Shown here: one piece after another, positions 61,854 to 64,000 of the stretch
Layout of the letters: the number at the start of each line of letters is the position of its first letter
How positions within the stretch are numbered: position 1 is the first letter of the stretch
Assembly: GCF_000716715.1 (NCBI RefSeq)
Contig: NZ_JNYJ01000004.1
Span: forward strand, 1 to 64,000
Source: Dactylosporangium aurantiacum
Lineage (GTDB): Bacteria; Actinomycetota; Actinomycetes; Mycobacteriales; Micromonosporaceae
Length of the DNA stretch: 64,000 nt
Reading direction: 5' to 3'
Position numbers and translations under genes: made by a program
The notes under the pieces: model-generated
The model's database searches: none
What the model was told of the DNA's origin: nothing
The model's input: the letters and a program-made list of their open reading frames with translations, nothing else

Positions 61854-64000
61854 GGACCGACCATAGTGCGGGACGAGGTGAGCCCGGTCACGGCCCGCCG
61901 GATCCGCGTCCCGGCGGCGGGCTCGGGCCGCCCGAAGTGGTAGCCCTGCGCGAGGGTGTACCCCAGCTCGTGCAGCCGCCGCGCCTGGTGCGCCGTCTCG
62001 ACGCCCTCGGCGACCGCCTCGATCCCCAGGGCCCGCGCCAGCTGCAGCACCGCGCCCGCGATCGCGTCGGGGCCCGGTCCGGGCACGAACGAGCGGTCCA
62101 GCTTGATCTGGTCCACCGGACAGCTGGCCAGCAGGCTCAGCGTCGACTGCCCGGTGCCGAAGTCGTCCAGCGCGATGCGGACGCCGAGCGCCCGCAGCTC
62201 CCGCAGCGTGTCCTGGGTAGCGCCGCCGCCGACCGCGGTCGACTCGGTGATCTCGACCGTGAGCCGGTGCGCCGGCAGGCCGCTGTCACGCAGCGCCGCG
62301 GCGACGTCGGCGGGGAAGTCCTCGCGCTGCAGCTGCCGCGCGGAGACGTTGACCGCCACGGTCCGCCCGCCGTCCCACCCGGCGGCCTCGCGGGTGGCCT
62401 CGCGCAGCACGTACCGGCCGAGCGGGACGATCAGCCCGGTCTCCTCGGCGGCGGACACGAACTCGCCGGGGCCGAGCAGCCCGCGGACCGGGTGCTGCCA
62501 GCGCACCAGGGCCTCCGCACCGGTGAGCCGGCCGTCGGGCAGGGTCACGACCGGCTGGTAGTGCACCACGAACTGCTCCTCGTCGACCGCGGCGGCGAGC
62601 TCGGCGGCGAGCCGTACCCGCTGGTTGGCCCGCGCCTCCATACCCGGCCGATACCGCTGGAAGCCGCCCTCGCCGAGCGCCTTCGCCTGGTACATGGCGA
62701 TGTCGGCACGGCGCAGCAGGTCGCCCTCCAGGTCGGCGCCGCCCGCCGAGACGACCCCGAAGCTGGCCCTGGCCACCAGCAGGTGCCCCTCGACCTCGAC
62801 CGGGATCTGCACCGCCTCGGCGATGCGGGCCAGCGCGCCGTCGACGGCGTCGCCGTCGCAGTCCTGGAACAGGATCGCGAACTCGTCGCCGCCGAGCCGG
62901 GCCACGGTGTCGCCGGCGCGGACGTTGGCCCGCATCCGGCCGGCGACCGCGACCAGCAGGCCGTCGCCGACGGCGTGGCCGAGCGTGTCGTTGACGGACT
63001 TGAAGTCGTCGAGGTCGACCAGCGCGACACTGACCCGCTGCCGCCCGGCCGGGTCGCGCAGCGCCGCCTCGACGCGCTCGTTGAACAGGGCCCGGTTCGC
63101 CAGGCCGGTGAGCGCGTCGTGGGTCGCGTCGTGGCGCAGCTGCCGCTCCTGCCGGCCGAGGCGGGTGAGCAGGGCGTCGTTCTCGCCGAACGCGATGAGC
63201 TGGCGCACCACGACCAGCCCGGTGAGCACGACGGCGGCGGCCACGACCAGCAGCCGGTCGGCGGTGTCGGCGACCGCCGTGTACACCAGCAGCGCGTCGA
63301 CGCCGGCCACCGCGAGGTACGGCAGCACGCTGTACCGCCGGCGCCGGCCCGCCGGCCGGGTGCCGGCCGCGCCGTCCTTCAGGTGGAAGGCGGCGCTGAG
63401 CCCGGTGGTGAAGGACGCGAGGGGGAACAGCAGCGTCTGGGCGTCGACGTCGGGCCGGGTGGTCAGCAGCACGCTGACGGCCGAGCCCATCCCGCCGATG
63501 AGGGCGGCGACGGCCCGCCACGACAGGGTGCGGCGGGACAGCCGCTCGGACCCGGCCAGCGCCGCCTTCGCCCCGAGGAACACCGCCACCAGCGCCGCGC
63601 CCATGATCGGGCCGACGTTGGAGCCGGCGGTCGAGTGCGCTCCCCCGGTGAACGCCACCAGGGCCGTCGTGCCGAAGCAGTGCCACAGCAGGACCGTCGC
63701 CGCGACCAGCAGGGTGCACAGGTCCAGCGCGAGGGCGACCCGCTCGGCCCGGGTGCGCAGCCCCAGCGGGATGCGCAGCACCGCCCAGCTCAGCAGGGCG
63801 GCCCCGACGCTCTGCAGCGCGGTCAGCGGCGGCACCAGCTGCCCGGCGCCGGTCAGGACCTGCGCGAACCGCAGGACGAGGGCGGCGGCGATGCACCACA
63901 TGCCCCACGCCGACTGGCGCCAGAACCGCCGCACCCATGGCTGCGCCGACGCGTGCAGCGCCTGCCCGCACAGCAGCGCGGCGAGCGCGGCGACGAACGG
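61850..64000 (-). CDS. Membrane GGDEF-EAL protein, N-terminus beyond the window
   Basis: At least 716 residues, incomplete at the 5' end: the frame is open and hydrophobic to position 64000 (FVAALAALLCGQALHASAQP before the apparent start at 63934). About nine helices are followed by GGDEF with intact RLGGDEF (codons near 62880-62900) and EAL with GAEALVRW (near 62505-62520) and DDFGTGQSTL. Both catalytic signatures are conserved. Its stop overlaps metB. It is a paralogue of the GGDEF-EAL protein 8 kb away, not identical. Confidence 0.88.
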   Translation of the reverse strand, partial: PFVAALAALLCGQALHASAQPWVRRFWRQSAWGMWCIAAALVLRFAQVLTGAGQLVPPLTALQSVGAALLSWAVLRIPLGLRTRAERVALALDLCTLLVAATVLLWHCFGTTALVAFTGGAHSTAGSNVGPIMGAALVAVFLGAKAALAGSERLSRRTLSWRAVAALIGGMGSAVSVLLTTRPDVDAQTLLFPLASFTTGLSAAFHLKDGAAGTRPAGRRRRYSVLPYLAVAGVDALLVYTAVADTADRLLVVAAAVVLTGLVVVRQLIAFGENDALLTRLGRQERQLRHDATHDALTGLANRALFNERVEAALRDPAGRQRVSVALVDLDDFKSVNDTLGHAVGDGLLVAVAGRMRANVRAGDTVARLGGDEFAILFQDCDGDAVDGALARIAEAVQIPVEVEGHLLVARASFGVVSAGGADLEGDLLRRADIAMYQAKALGEGGFQRYRPGMEARANQRVRLAAELAAAVDEEQFVVHYQPVVTLPDGRLTGAEALVRWQHPVRGLLGPGEFVSAAEETGLIVPLGRYVLREATREAAGWDGGRTVAVNVSARQLQREDFPADVAAALRDSGLPAHRLTVEITESTAVGGGATQDTLRELRALGVRIALDDFGTGQSTLSLLASCPVDQIKLDRSFVPGPGPDAIAGAVLQLARALGIEAVAEGVETAHQARRLHELGYTLAQGYHFGRPEPAAGTRIRRAVTGLTSSRTMVGP

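Overview
The window is chromosomal DNA of a very GC-rich actinobacterium. Mycothiol conjugate amidase (Mca), a TIGR03086-type DinB-like protein, TIGR03089, a CU044_5270-like protein and an SCO7613-like giant membrane protein all point to the Actinobacteria. The combination fits Micromonosporaceae (Actinoplanes/Dactylosporangium-like), but that family assignment is inference. No phage, plasmid, insertion sequence, CRISPR array, rRNA or origin was seen. One tRNA is present (initiator tRNA-Met, minus strand).

Layout. 0-5.5 kb: envelope genes (GT4 glycosyltransferase, GDP-mannose pyrophosphorylase, secreted PGRP-type amidase with FG-GAP repeats, TIGR03089). 5.4-10.2 kb: acetoacetyl-CoA synthetase, TspO, an ECF sigma/CU044_5270 pair and a hotdog thioesterase. 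10.2-15.1 kb: a 1025-residue Pro/Ala/Ser-rich membrane protein and an ABC-F ATPase. 15.4-20.5 kb: a minus-strand ECF sigma / zinc-finger membrane anti-sigma / ABC exporter operon. Almost every junction in it is a 4-bp stop/start overlap, and it holds two tandem paralogous micro-ORFs and a minisatellite-derived ORF. 20.5-29.3 kb: GH76 mannanase, a small unknown protein, the giant membrane protein and UDP-glucose dehydrogenase. 29.5-33 kb: acyl-CoA dehydrogenase, a graveyard of a lysine 6-transaminase and a GNAT-like gene, and a secreted GH53 galactanase. 33-41.8 kb: SRPBCC protein, tRNA, glycosyltransferase, a P-loop kinase with two APH-fold kinases, secreted GH2 enzyme, purE/purK and an unknown protein. 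41.9-45.9 kb: a DUF255 thioredoxin-fold protein, a membrane protein and a VOC protein. 46-49.1 kb: trpB-trpA-gntR-HEAT operon behind twin perfect palindromes. 49.1-53.7 kb: small envelope/mycothiol-type genes, a deletion-fused ABC transporter pseudogene and a GGDEF-EAL protein. 53.8-56 kb: mca, DUF4307 and greA. 56-64 kb: M48 protease, an amidase-DUF4328-ilvA operon, and a second GGDEF-EAL gene (cut by the window edge) overlapping metB.

The best candidates for something undescribed are (1) the two nested micro-ORFs that separate the ECF sigma factor from its anti-sigma factor by ATGA couplings, and (2) the stand-alone trpBA-gntR operon with two DasR-like palindromes exactly two helical turns apart, whose regulator appears to start at an ATC codon. 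A recurring theme is tandem repeats (9, 12, 16, 25, 58 and 89 bp periods) at gene ends and junctions.
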